This document shows, piece by piece, positions 1 through 7,180 of a stretch of DNA of 48,665 nucleotides (the stretch's first letter is position 1; every line of letters begins with the position of its first letter). The translations under genes and the position numbers were made by a program. Under the pieces are notes generated by a model that did no database searches, had not been told where the DNA came from, and saw only the letters and a list, made by a program, of their open reading frames with translations. The DNA lies in the NCBI GenBank assembly GCA_016929795.1, contig JAFGIA010000308.1:1-48665 (forward strand). The letters run 5' to 3'. This stretch comes from Anaerolineae bacterium (lineage in GTDB: Bacteria > Chloroflexota > Anaerolineae > JAAYZQ01).

Positions 1-1
1 C

Positions 2-358
2 GGCACCGTCAAGGGCGACATCCACGAGATCGGCAAGTCGCTCGTCGGCTCCATGCTGTCGGCCAACGGCTTTCTCGTGCACGACGTGGGCATCGATGTC
101 GAGGCGGGAGAATTCGTCGCTGCCGCGCGGCAGCACAACGCCGACATTGTCGCCCTGTCGGCCCTCTTGACCACCACCATGCTCCGCCAGCGCGAGGTGA
201 TCGAGCACCTGGCCGAGGCTGGCCTGCGCGATCGCGTCAAGGTCATGGTCGGCGGCTCGCCCGTCACCCAAGGCTGGGCTGACGACATCGGCGCCGACGG
301 CTTTGCCGAAGACGCAGCGGCCGCCGTGCCTGTCGCCAGGCGTCTCGTCGGCGCCTAG
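2..358 (+). CDS. corrinoid (B12)-binding protein, C-terminal part
   Basis: The reading frame is open from the first bases, so the N-terminal half lies outside the window; 118 residues are visible. They carry the cobalamin-binding signature GDIHEIGK (nt 14-37), in which the His is the lower axial cobalt ligand in this family, followed by SALLTTTM and the VGGSPVTQ glycine stretch of the B12-binding Rossmann fold. Proteins of this type (MtbC/MtgC-like) carry methyl groups between a substrate-specific methyltransferase and an acceptor such as tetrahydrofolate, in the cytoplasm. The partner methyltransferase would probably lie upstream and is not visible. The DapA-like and saccharopine-dehydrogenase-like genes downstream hint at catabolism of an amino-acid-like or methylated amine compound, which is inference. 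The family call is firm; the substrate is unknown. Confidence 0.9.
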   Translation, partial: GTVKGDIHEIGKSLVGSMLSANGFLVHDVGIDVEAGEFVAAARQHNADIVALSALLTTTMLRQREVIEHLAEAGLRDRVKVMVGGSPVTQGWADDIGADGFAEDAAAAVPVARRLVGA

Positions 359-369
359 CAGGAGCAAGT

Positions 370-420
370 GACAGGCAGCAAGTACGAGCGACAATGGCGT
401 CCCGTACCTTGCTGCCTGTC
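370..420. repeat. imperfect inverted repeat after the corrinoid gene
   Basis: Arms GACAGGCAGCAAGTAC (370-385) and GTACCTTGCTGCCTGTC (404-420) are complementary except for one bulged base, with an 18-nt loop. It lies 11 bp past the stop codon and could fold in the mRNA as a terminator or stabilising 3' end, but no T-run follows. Confidence 0.6.
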
Positions 421-427
421 CCGCCTC

Positions 428-505
428 CCGCGACTGCCTGTCGCGACTGCCTGTCGCGACTGCCTGTCGCGACTGCCTGTCGCGACTGCCTGTCGCGACT
501 GCCTG
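428..505. repeat. 13-bp tandem repeat, six copies
   Basis: Six head-to-tail copies of TCGCGACTGCCTG (the first begins with C instead of T) occupy the gap between the corrinoid gene and the DapA-family gene. Each copy contains the 6-bp palindrome TCGCGA, and its CTGCCTG part matches the right arm of the preceding hairpin. An open frame runs through it but looks like a by-product of the repeat. Copy number may vary between strains. Confidence 0.9.
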
Positions 506-587
506 TGGGGACTTGTGATCGATGATTGTTTCCAATTCTTTACCTGGACACACCGGATAAATGGTCAAAGGGTCAAAGGGTAGCTCC

Positions 588-1499
588 ATGCCTGCACAGC
601 TCACCGGCACGATCGTACCCCTGGTCACCCCTTTCCGAGACGACGAGTCCTTTGACGACGTCACAATGACTGCCCTTGTCGACTGGGTCCTGACTCAGGA
701 TGCCTCGGCCCTGATGCCTACCGCCCTCACCGGCGAAGGCCCGCTCCTCGACCCGGCAGAGACCCTCGCCGTCTGGCGCACCGTGTTCGATGCGGCCGCT
801 GACAGGGTGCCTGTCATCCCTGCGGTGATCTCGACCACCACTCGTCGCGCCCTGTCACTCGTCGAGGCGGCGGAGGAGATGGGCGCCGCCGCGGTCATGG
901 TCGCCCCGGTCCTGCCCGAGCTCTATGCCGGGCGCAGCCACGATGACGTGTGCCGCTTTTACGCGGACGTTGCCCGCGCCACGACCCTGCCCATCATCCT
1001 CTTTAACTACCCGTCGCTCACGAGCATCGACTTTACCCCCGACCTGGTAGCGCGCCTGCTCGAGATCGACACCGTGCGCTATATCAAAGAGAGCACCGGC
1101 GACGTGCGCCGCGTCCACGCCCTGCAGCGCCGTTGGGGCGACCGCCTGTCGGTCATCTGTGGCGCGCCCAACGTGGCGCTCGAGTCACTCGCCCTTGGCT
1201 GCCGGGCCTGGATCACGGGTATCCTGAACGCTGTGCCCCGCTCCGGCGCCCAGTTGATGCGTGCCGTCGAGCAGGGTGACTTGCCCCTCGCCCGCCACAT
1301 CTACTTTGACCAGATCCTAACCCTGGTCGACGTGCTGTTGGCCAACAACAACCCCACCGGCACAATCAAGGCCGCTGTCACGGCCCGGCCCGATGCCGTC
1401 GACGTTGGCGCGCCCCGCCGCCCCGGCTCGCCGCTCGAGCCAGCCACGCTGGTAGGCCTGATGTCCGCCGTCGCTGTTGCCGAATCCATGCACATATAG
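588..1499 (+). CDS. dihydrodipicolinate synthase (DapA)/N-acetylneuraminate lyase family protein
   Basis: The 303-residue protein has the length and motifs of class I pyruvate-type aldolases. The N-terminus reads GTIVPLVTPF; LTGEG (47-51) takes the place of the GTTGE loop; Tyr141 sits in FNYPS; and the Schiff-base Lys167 sits in YIKESTGD. The start at 588 is preceded by AAAGGG seven bases upstream; an ATG at 561 is possible but lies in a repeated GGTCAAAG stretch. True DapA makes lysine precursors, but the altered GTTGE loop and the neighbouring corrinoid and saccharopine-dehydrogenase-like genes favour a catabolic aldolase or lyase of the same family. No clear promoter is visible, so it may be transcribed with the upstream gene through the repeat region. 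Confidence 0.88.
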   Translation: MPAQLTGTIVPLVTPFRDDESFDDVTMTALVDWVLTQDASALMPTALTGEGPLLDPAETLAVWRTVFDAAADRVPVIPAVISTTTRRALSLVEAAEEMGAAAVMVAPVLPELYAGRSHDDVCRFYADVARATTLPIILFNYPSLTSIDFTPDLVARLLEIDTVRYIKESTGDVRRVHALQRRWGDRLSVICGAPNVALESLALGCRAWITGILNAVPRSGAQLMRAVEQGDLPLARHIYFDQILTLVDVLLANNNPTGTIKAAVTARPDAVDVGAPRRPGSPLEPATLVGLMSAVAVAESMHI

Positions 1500-1547
1500 C
1501 GGTACGTGCGATCAGGCTGAACAAGCGCAGCTAGCAGGCGCACGTCC

Positions 1548-1577
1548 TTGACAAACCTACCCATCTCCCCGTATAAT
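1548..1577 (+). promoter_or_regulatory. sigma70-like promoter for the saccharopine-dehydrogenase-like gene
   Basis: TTGACA (1548-1553) and TATAAT (1572-1577) are both perfect consensus boxes, 18 bp apart. Transcription would start near 1584, giving a leader of about 68 nt that contains an AACCAACC-type low-complexity stretch (about 1593-1616) and a purine-rich GAGGCGAG ribosome-binding site before the ATG at 1652. A 7-bp inverted repeat, ACGTGCG/CGCACGT (1504-1510, 1539-1545), lies just upstream and may end the preceding transcript. Confidence 0.8.
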
Positions 1578-1651
1578 GACCATGCTGGGTGGCAACCAAC
1601 CAACGAACCAACCAACTTACCATTACACGAAAGCGAGGCGAGTGAACACAC

Positions 1652-2824
1652 ATGGGCTTTACCTACGCAGTCCTGGGGTCCGGCCGGCAGGGTACCGCTG
1701 CTGCCTACGACCTGATCAAGTTCGGCGATGCGGAGCGCGTGCTCCTGGCCGACCAGTCGCTCGACATGGCCCACCGCGCCGCCGACCGCGTGGCGAACCT
1801 GCTCCACACGGATAGGGCCATTGCCGTCCATCTCGACGTGACCGACTATATCGCGCTCACCACCTTCCTCGACGGCGTCGATGCCTTTCTTAGTGCCGTT
1901 CCCTACTATCTCAACTATGATATCGCCCGCGCCGCGGTGCACGCGGGCGCCAGTATGTGCGACCTGGGCGGCAATGTCGACGTCGTCCGCCGCCAGCTTG
2001 AGCTCGACGCGGCTGCCCGCGCCGCCGGCATCAGTATCGTCCCTGATTGTGGACAGGTGCCGGGCATGGGGACTACGCTCATCGTCCATGCCATGAACCA
2101 GCTCGACGAGGTCGACGAGGTGATGATGTGGGATGGTGGCCTGCCCCAGGATCCGCGCCCTCCCTTCAACTACTTTCTCACCTTCCATGCCGCCGGGCTG
2201 ACCAACGAGTACGCCGAGCCGCCTATTTATCTACGCGACGGCAAGGTGACACAGGCTGAGCCCCTGGCGGAGCTCGAGACGATCGACTTTCCGCCGCCGA
2301 TCGGCCGCCTGGAGGCGTTCACCTCGGCCGGTGGTGTGTCGACGCTGCCCTGGACCTATGAGGGAAAGGTGCGCACCATCCACAACAAGACGCTGCGCTA
2401 CCCGGGCCACCACGCTCAGCTTCGCGCCTTTTTTGACCTGGGCTTGATGAGCCAGGAGCCGGTTGTCGTCGACGGGCAAGAAGTTGTGCCGCGCCGCGTG
2501 TTCGAGACCCTCTTTGAGGAGCGGGTCATCTTTCCCGACGACAAGGACCTGTGCATCATCCACATCCGTGCCACCGGCCGCAAGGAGGGGCGGCCGGCTG
2601 AGGCGATCGTGAGCATGATCGACTACCACGATGACGAGACCGGCTTTCGCGCCATGGAGCGCACCACCGGCTGGGATGGGGCCATCGTCGCGGCCATGAT
2701 GGCCTGCGGCCAGACGCCGCGCGGTGCCCATCCCGTCGAGCTTGCCGTGCCGCCCGATCTCTTTGTCGAAGCGCTTGCCCGTCGCGGCATCCACGTCGAC
2801 ACGGAGCTTAACAACTTGTCGTAG
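1652..2824 (+). CDS. saccharopine dehydrogenase / L-lysine 6-dehydrogenase-like NAD(P) oxidoreductase
   Basis: The protein has 390 residues. An N-terminal Rossmann fold begins YAVLGSGRQGTAAAYDL, with the GxGxxG loop at residues 9-14 and an acidic residue after strand 2 (LLADQS). The middle carries VPDCGQVPGMG, resembling the DxGxxPGM turn of the saccharopine dehydrogenase/lysine 6-dehydrogenase superfamily. Members oxidise or reduce C-N bonds of lysine-derived or related amino acids with NAD(P) in the cytoplasm. It has its own strong promoter but follows the DapA-like gene, so a shared pathway is likely but not shown. Exact substrate cannot be read from sequence. A 15-bp palindrome follows the stop codon. 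Confidence 0.85.
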   Translation: MGFTYAVLGSGRQGTAAAYDLIKFGDAERVLLADQSLDMAHRAADRVANLLHTDRAIAVHLDVTDYIALTTFLDGVDAFLSAVPYYLNYDIARAAVHAGASMCDLGGNVDVVRRQLELDAAARAAGISIVPDCGQVPGMGTTLIVHAMNQLDEVDEVMMWDGGLPQDPRPPFNYFLTFHAAGLTNEYAEPPIYLRDGKVTQAEPLAELETIDFPPPIGRLEAFTSAGGVSTLPWTYEGKVRTIHNKTLRYPGHHAQLRAFFDLGLMSQEPVVVDGQEVVPRRVFETLFEERVIFPDDKDLCIIHIRATGRKEGRPAEAIVSMIDYHDDETGFRAMERTTGWDGAIVAAMMACGQTPRGAHPVELAVPPDLFVEALARRGIHVDTELNNLS

Positions 2825-2840
2825 CGTCTGGGGGGACGTG

Positions 2841-2873
2841 GCGGTAGTGCAACCCGCCGGGTTGCACTACCGC
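2841..2873. repeat. perfect 15-bp palindrome with 3-nt loop
   Basis: GCGGTAGTGCAACCC (2841-2855) and its exact complement (2859-2873) flank the loop GCC. It lies between the stop at 2824 and tilS. There is no T-run, so it is a weak terminator candidate. It belongs to a group of similar hairpins in this window. Confidence 0.85.
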
Positions 2874-2897
2874 GGGGTTGCTGATTGAGGGGGCGAG

Positions 2898-4451
2898 GTG
2901 CCCGAAAGCAGGCAGAAGCATCCAGCGGCAAATAGCATCTTGAATCAGGTGCGGGAGGAGATTGAGAAACACGACCTCCTATCCCCTGGGGACATCGTTG
3001 TTGTCGGGGTCTCGGGCGGCCCCGACTCGCTCTGTCTCCTGCACGTTCTCCGCACCCTCAGGCCTGAATATGACCTCACCCTGCATGTCGCTCATCTGCA
3101 CCACGGCCTGCGCGATGTCGACGCCGATGCCGACGCCGCCTTTGTGCAGGCCATCGCTGCTGATTGGGACCTGCCCGTTGCCGTCGGCCGTGTCGACGTG
3201 GCTGCCCTCGCCCGCCGGGAGGGACTTGCGATCGAAGAGGCGGCACGCCGCGCCCGCTATGCCTTTCTTCGCTCTGTGGCGCTTGATACGGGCGCCCACA
3301 CGGTCTCCGTCGGCCACAACGCCGACGACCAGGCCGAGACCGTGCTTATGCATTTCATCCGCGGCTCCGGCCTCGCTGGCCTGCGCGGCATGCTCCCTCA
3401 CACCTCCCTGTCCGACTACCGCCTCCCTACCGAACCAGCCTACGAACCTACCAGCCGGCCAATCTACCTGATCCGCCCGCTCCTTGCCGTCCCTCGCACC
3501 TCCATCCTTGCCTACTGTGCCGCCCACCATCTTGACCCCCGTTTCGATCGCTCCAATCTCGACACCACCTACTTTCGCAACTGGCTGCGCCACGAGGTGA
3601 TCCCGCTCCTGGAAGAGCATAACCCGAACGTCCAAGAGGTTATCCGCCGTACGGCGGATGTCGTGGCCGACGACTATGCCCTGATCCGCTCGCTACTCGA
3701 AGAGAGCTGGCCCCGGGTGGTGCTGGAACAAGACCTGCCGTTGGGCGAGGGGGCGCCAGGCGAGGAAGGGGGCGGGCGCATTGTCCTCGACCTTGCCGCC
3801 TGGCGCGCCCTGCCCATCGCACTCCAGCGCTCCACCCTGCGCGAGGCCGTTCACCGCCTGCGCCGGTCTCTGCGCAACATCAACTTTGTGCACATCGAGG
3901 ACGCCGCCGCGATGGCACGCAACGGGACGACGGGCAACCGGGCGACACTGCCGCGGGGGCTGATCCTGGCGGTCGGCTATGACACGCTTACGATCGCCGA
4001 TGCCGGCGCGAAACCAGTCCTGCCGGAGTGGCCGTGGCTCCCTGCCGGTGTCGGTCCGCTGCCCCTCGTCATCCCGGGCGCGACCACACTGCCCGGGGGA
4101 GATTGGCTGCTCCACGCGCGCCTGGTCGATCGCGAGGCGTTGCCACCTGGTTGGGAGGCGAATGCCGACCCGTGGCTGGCTTTTCTCGATGCGCGCGCCG
4201 CCGGTTCAGCACCCCATCTGCGCACCCGGCGGCCCGGTGACCGCTTGCGTCCCCTGGGCATGGGCGACCACACCGTCAAGCTCGCCGACTTGATGACCAA
4301 CGAGAAGGTCCCCCAGGCGCTGCGCGACCACCTGCCTCTGTTGGTTGGTGAGGATGAGATCCTCTGGGTGTGTGGGGTGCGCGTGGCCCACAGCGCACGT
4401 GTGCGCGAGGATACGGGGATTGTTCTGACTCTGCGCTTTAACTTGACGTAA
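2898..4451 (+). CDS. tilS: tRNA(Ile)-lysidine synthase
   Basis: TilS attaches lysine to C34 of the CAU-anticodon tRNA(Ile), using ATP, so that AUA is read as isoleucine. The PP-loop ATPase motif SGGPDS is at residues 39-44, followed by HLHHGLRD, the SVGHNADDQAETVLM segment typical of the N-domain, and FRNWLRHEVIPLL. The C-terminal TilS domain is seen as TRRPGDRLRPLGM and KLADLM. At 517 residues it is somewhat longer than usual. A Pro/Thr-rich stretch (LPTEPAYEPTSRP, nt about 3423-3462) sits before IRPLLAVPR and looks like an insertion. The GTG start has a GAGGGGG sequence just upstream. Its 3' end overlaps the convergent gene by 14 bp. Confidence 0.95.
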   Translation: MPESRQKHPAANSILNQVREEIEKHDLLSPGDIVVVGVSGGPDSLCLLHVLRTLRPEYDLTLHVAHLHHGLRDVDADADAAFVQAIAADWDLPVAVGRVDVAALARREGLAIEEAARRARYAFLRSVALDTGAHTVSVGHNADDQAETVLMHFIRGSGLAGLRGMLPHTSLSDYRLPTEPAYEPTSRPIYLIRPLLAVPRTSILAYCAAHHLDPRFDRSNLDTTYFRNWLRHEVIPLLEEHNPNVQEVIRRTADVVADDYALIRSLLEESWPRVVLEQDLPLGEGAPGEEGGGRIVLDLAAWRALPIALQRSTLREAVHRLRRSLRNINFVHIEDAAAMARNGTTGNRATLPRGLILAVGYDTLTIADAGAKPVLPEWPWLPAGVGPLPLVIPGATTLPGGDWLLHARLVDREALPPGWEANADPWLAFLDARAAGSAPHLRTRRPGDRLRPLGMGDHTVKLADLMTNEKVPQALRDHLPLLVGEDEILWVCGVRVAHSARVREDTGIVLTLRFNLT

Positions 4452-5286
4452 GAGCCTCATCTCCTCTTGTTATATCTACCCTGCTGACTTCCATCCACTG
4501 CTCTCCCGGCACGGCGAGCATACCCCAGCGAAACCGTCCCTGTGGTGTCGCCACCAGGTACTGGTTGTCCATCCAGATCACGCATCCGAGGGGGCCGCGC
4601 GGGGCGGGGGCGTCGAGCAGCGGCGGCCCTTGTGGCGCGCCATCCAGGGTCACCCAGAAACGCGCGCGCGCCTGGCCCCATTCCAGCTTGTACGTGTGCC
4701 ACTGTGTCATGTCAACGTCGATTGGTGCCTCGTCGATGTGCAGCGTGCGCTGGATGCGTGGCCATAGCCGGCGATAGATCGCGGGCACGTTCATCAGCGG
4801 CATTGTGATCGGCACAGTCAGGCCCCACAGCAGCGGCCGCAGGCCGAGCGCGTCGATTGTCGCTGCCTTCCAGCCATGACCGGGCACGTCGAGCACGAGC
4901 TTTATATTCGACGGTGGCGAGCCATTAAAAAACCACACGGCACGGGGCAGCGCCGGCATGCGCCCCCCCGTCATCACAAAAGGATCGTTCCAGAAGCCAA
5001 AGCCGGCGGTGCCCTTTAGTTCACCTGCGGGGTGTGAAAAGCGCGCGCGCACTATCAAACACAGCGGCGGCCACCAGGGGAAGCTGCGCCGTGGCACGCC
5101 CTGGTAGTCGTCGATCTGGGCGTTCGAATACGCCTGGGCCGTCGCGCCCGACACCTCAAAACGGGCGGTTTCGCCATCGTGCGCAGTACCAACAGGTACC
5201 AGCCTACCAACCCCACGCAGGGGGCGTTGCCAGTGCGTCCCCGGCCCCTGCCGCATCTCGTCATGCACGTCGTCCGCCTGGTTCAT
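4438..5286 (-). CDS. GH16 / concanavalin A-like glucanase-fold protein
   Basis: The protein has 282 residues and no obvious signal peptide. The central and C-terminal parts resemble GH16/laminarinase-like jelly rolls: GFGFWNDPF, AVWFFNGSPPSN, and TQWHTYKLEWGQARARFWVTLDG, close to the family's WHTYxxEWxxxxIxFYVDG block, then GCVIWMDNQYL. I do not see a clear ExDxE catalytic motif, so it may bind rather than cleave glycans. The ATG at 5286 has GAGAGGAG about ten bases upstream; an in-frame ATG at 5310 is an alternative, and further upstream extension runs into repeats. The last 14 bp overlap tilS tail to tail. The fold is moderately supported; substrate unknown. Confidence 0.7.
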   Translation of the reverse strand: MNQADDVHDEMRQGPGTHWQRPLRGVGRLVPVGTAHDGETARFEVSGATAQAYSNAQIDDYQGVPRRSFPWWPPLCLIVRARFSHPAGELKGTAGFGFWNDPFVMTGGRMPALPRAVWFFNGSPPSNIKLVLDVPGHGWKAATIDALGLRPLLWGLTVPITMPLMNVPAIYRRLWPRIQRTLHIDEAPIDVDMTQWHTYKLEWGQARARFWVTLDGAPQGPPLLDAPAPRGPLGCVIWMDNQYLVATPQGRFRWGMLAVPGEQWMEVSRVDITRGDEALTSS

Positions 5287-5342
5287 GCTCCACGCACTCC
5301 TCTCTCTCATTCTACCATACTCGGCGTATCCGCTCAATAATC

Positions 5343-5385
5343 GGGGGTTGGGGTGTGTGCGGTACCCGCACACACCCCAACCCCC
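5343..5385. repeat. perfect 20-bp palindrome with 3-nt loop
   Basis: The left arm 5343-5362 (begins GGGGGTTGGGG) and the right arm 5366-5385 are exact complements around the loop TAC. It lies between divergent genes, upstream of the promoter at 5513, so it is not in a normal terminator position for either. Confidence 0.9.
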
Positions 5386-5391
5386 TCCCAG

Positions 5392-5460
5392 TCGGGGCGG
5401 GGAGGCAGGTTCCCCCCCCATCGGGGCGGGGAGGCAGGTTCCCCCCCAGTCGGGCCGGGA
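5392..5460. repeat. 29-bp direct repeat, about 2.4 copies
   Basis: Two full copies (5392-5420, 5421-5449) of a unit starting TCGGGGCGGGGAGGCAGG and ending in a C-run are followed by a partial copy at 5450-5460. The stretch 5287-5512 holds only repeats and no credible gene. Confidence 0.85.
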
Positions 5461-5493
5461 TGTAGGGCGGAGTAGCACTCCGCCCTACATCCC
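5457..5493. repeat. perfect 17-bp palindrome with 3-nt loop
   Basis: GGGATGTAGGGCGGAGT (5457-5473) and its exact complement (5477-5493) flank the loop AGC. It ends 20 bp before the -35 box of the next gene, so it could insulate or regulate that promoter. Confidence 0.9.
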
Positions 5494-5512
5494 CCAATCT
5501 TCCACTCCAAGG

Positions 5513-5541
5513 TTGCTGCCTGCGTGCTTTTCGGGTATAAT
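5513..5541 (+). promoter_or_regulatory. sigma70-like promoter, apparently giving a leaderless mRNA
   Basis: TTGCTG (5513-5518), a 17-bp spacer and a perfect TATAAT (5536-5541). Only seven bases separate the -10 box from the ATG at 5549, so transcription would begin at or next to the start codon and leave no room for a ribosome-binding site. A later in-frame ATG at 5648 would avoid this but would remove the charged N-terminus of the signal peptide. Confidence 0.75.
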
Positions 5542-5548
5542 CGGTCGG

Positions 5549-7180
5549 ATGATTCGAGTTCGCGGCGTGGCAAAGGAGCGTGGGTATCGAGCACCGGGGG
5601 CGATCTGGCCTCTCAGGCTGGGCTTCAGGCCCGGCCTGTTGGTGCGGATGTTTCTGCTCGCCCTGGTGACTGCTCTGGTTGGCTGCAGCGATCCCAGGCC
5701 GATTCGCGTCTCGCTCATTGCCGACGGTCAGCGCCAGGTGCTGGATGTCACGTCCGAGTCGCCCTTCACTGTGCGTGACCTGCTGAGCACCGTCGGTGTG
5801 ACACTCGGGCCGACGGATCGCGTGCAGCCGGACCTGTACGTCGAGCTCACAGATGGGATCGAGATCGTCGTCACGCGCGTTGCAGAGACGTTCGAAAATG
5901 AGCGCGAGGTGATTCCCTTTGCGCGCGAGACGGTGCGCAGCGAGGTTGTGCCTGAAGGGGAGCGCCGCCTGCTCCAGCCGGGGCGCAACGGCGAGGCCGA
6001 GATCGTCTACCGTGTGATCCTGGAGGATGGAGTGGCGGTGTCGCGCGAGCAAGTGCGGCGCGACGTGTTGGTCGAGCCGGTGAACGAGACGGTGCTCGTC
6101 GGCGTGCAGGGCGAGCTGGCAGCGGTGCCCATTACCGGTACCATCGTTTACCTGTCAGGGGGCAATGCCTGGATCATGCGCGAATCTTCTGACCTGCGAC
6201 GTAACATCACGGGCTCGGGAGATCTCGACGGCCGCGTGTTTGCCCTGTCGAATGATGGTGCCAGGCTTCTCTTCACACGCGGCATGCAGGGCAATGCCGA
6301 TACGCCGCTCAATGCCCTGTGGCTGGCGCGCACGTCGCTCGTCGGCGAGGATCCCCAGTACCTGGGCGTCACCGGCGTGGTGTGGGCAGGGTGGGCGCCC
6401 GACGGGCAGCGCCTTGCCTACTCGACGGCTGAGCGCAGTGGGGGCGTGCCCGGGTGGAAGGCGAACAATGACCTGTGGCTGATGACGTTGCCCGAGGAGG
6501 GCTCTACCGCGTCGGCACGCATCGAACAGATCCTGCCGCCCACGGCCGACATCCCCTATGCGTGGTGGGGGCGCACCTATGCCTGGTCGCCAGACGAAAC
6601 TTACCTGGCCTACGGGCAGGCTGACCAGGTGGGCCTTGTGTCCGTTGCCGGCGGCGCGCCTTTTCCTCTCGTTTCTTTTCCACCCTATCGCACGGCCAGC
6701 CACTGGGCGTGGGTGCCCGAGGTCTCCTGGTCGCCCGACGGGCACCTGCTGGCCTTTGCAACTCACGAAGGTGGCCTGGAAGGGCTGAGTGCTGAGGATA
6801 GCCCGGTGTTCGGCCTGCAGGTGGTGACGGCCGATGGCAGCCTGCGGGTGCAGCTCGTCGAAGAGGTGGGCATGTGGTCGGCACCGCGCTGGGCGCCCTC
6901 GGGTGGACTGCTCGTGTATGGCCAGGCACAGAGCCCCCGCAACTCGCAGGACAGCCGCTATGAGCTGTTTGTCGTCGACCGCGACGGCAGCAACAAGGAC
7001 TATCTCTTTCCGCCAGAGGGGTTGATGGGCCTGAATGGTCCAGACGTTGCCTGGTCACCTGCGGCCGATGCCCTTCTCTTCGAATACGAAGGCAACCTCT
7101 ACCGTGTCGAGGTCGCCACCGGCCGCCGCCGCCAGCTCACGGCTGATGGCCAGAGCTCGCATCCGAGGTGGGCGCAGTGA
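5549..7180 (+). CDS. lipoprotein with DUF348/G5 domains and a WD40-like (PD40/TolB) beta-propeller
   Basis: The 543-residue precursor has Arg-rich N-terminal residues, a hydrophobic helix and the lipobox LVGC with Cys46 as the lipidation site, so the protein should face the outside. Residues about 53-105 match the ubiquitin-like DUF348 repeat (LLSTVGVTLGPTDRVQPDL, ELTDGIEIVVTRV). Residues about 110-185 match a G5 domain (EREVIPFARETV, GEAEIVYRVILEDGVAVSRE). Such domains occur in cell-wall-binding proteins such as Rpf-like factors. The rest is made of TolB/PD40-type blades (WAPDGQRLAYS, WSPDGHLLAFA, WSPAADALLF). It overlaps the next gene by four bases (GTGA), so the two are translationally coupled, and it probably works at the cell surface with the polysaccharide genes downstream. 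Confidence 0.88.
   Translation: MIRVRGVAKERGYRAPGAIWPLRLGFRPGLLVRMFLLALVTALVGCSDPRPIRVSLIADGQRQVLDVTSESPFTVRDLLSTVGVTLGPTDRVQPDLYVELTDGIEIVVTRVAETFENEREVIPFARETVRSEVVPEGERRLLQPGRNGEAEIVYRVILEDGVAVSREQVRRDVLVEPVNETVLVGVQGELAAVPITGTIVYLSGGNAWIMRESSDLRRNITGSGDLDGRVFALSNDGARLLFTRGMQGNADTPLNALWLARTSLVGEDPQYLGVTGVVWAGWAPDGQRLAYSTAERSGGVPGWKANNDLWLMTLPEEGSTASARIEQILPPTADIPYAWWGRTYAWSPDETYLAYGQADQVGLVSVAGGAPFPLVSFPPYRTASHWAWVPEVSWSPDGHLLAFATHEGGLEGLSAEDSPVFGLQVVTADGSLRVQLVEEVGMWSAPRWAPSGGLLVYGQAQSPRNSQDSRYELFVVDRDGSNKDYLFPPEGLMGLNGPDVAWSPAADALLFEYEGNLYRVEVATGRRRQLTADGQSSHPRWAQ

Noticed and set aside
428..505. The 13-bp tandem repeats as a CRISPR array
   Set aside because: The copies are directly adjacent with no spacers, and no cas gene is present.
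368..583. A 71-codon open frame across the 13-bp repeats
   Set aside because: It is made almost wholly of the tandem repeat and has no ribosome-binding site or recognisable protein content.
4438..5478. The longer minus-strand start at 5478 for the GH16-like gene
   Set aside because: The extra 64 codons are encoded by palindromes and direct repeats; the ATG at 5286 has a ribosome-binding site.
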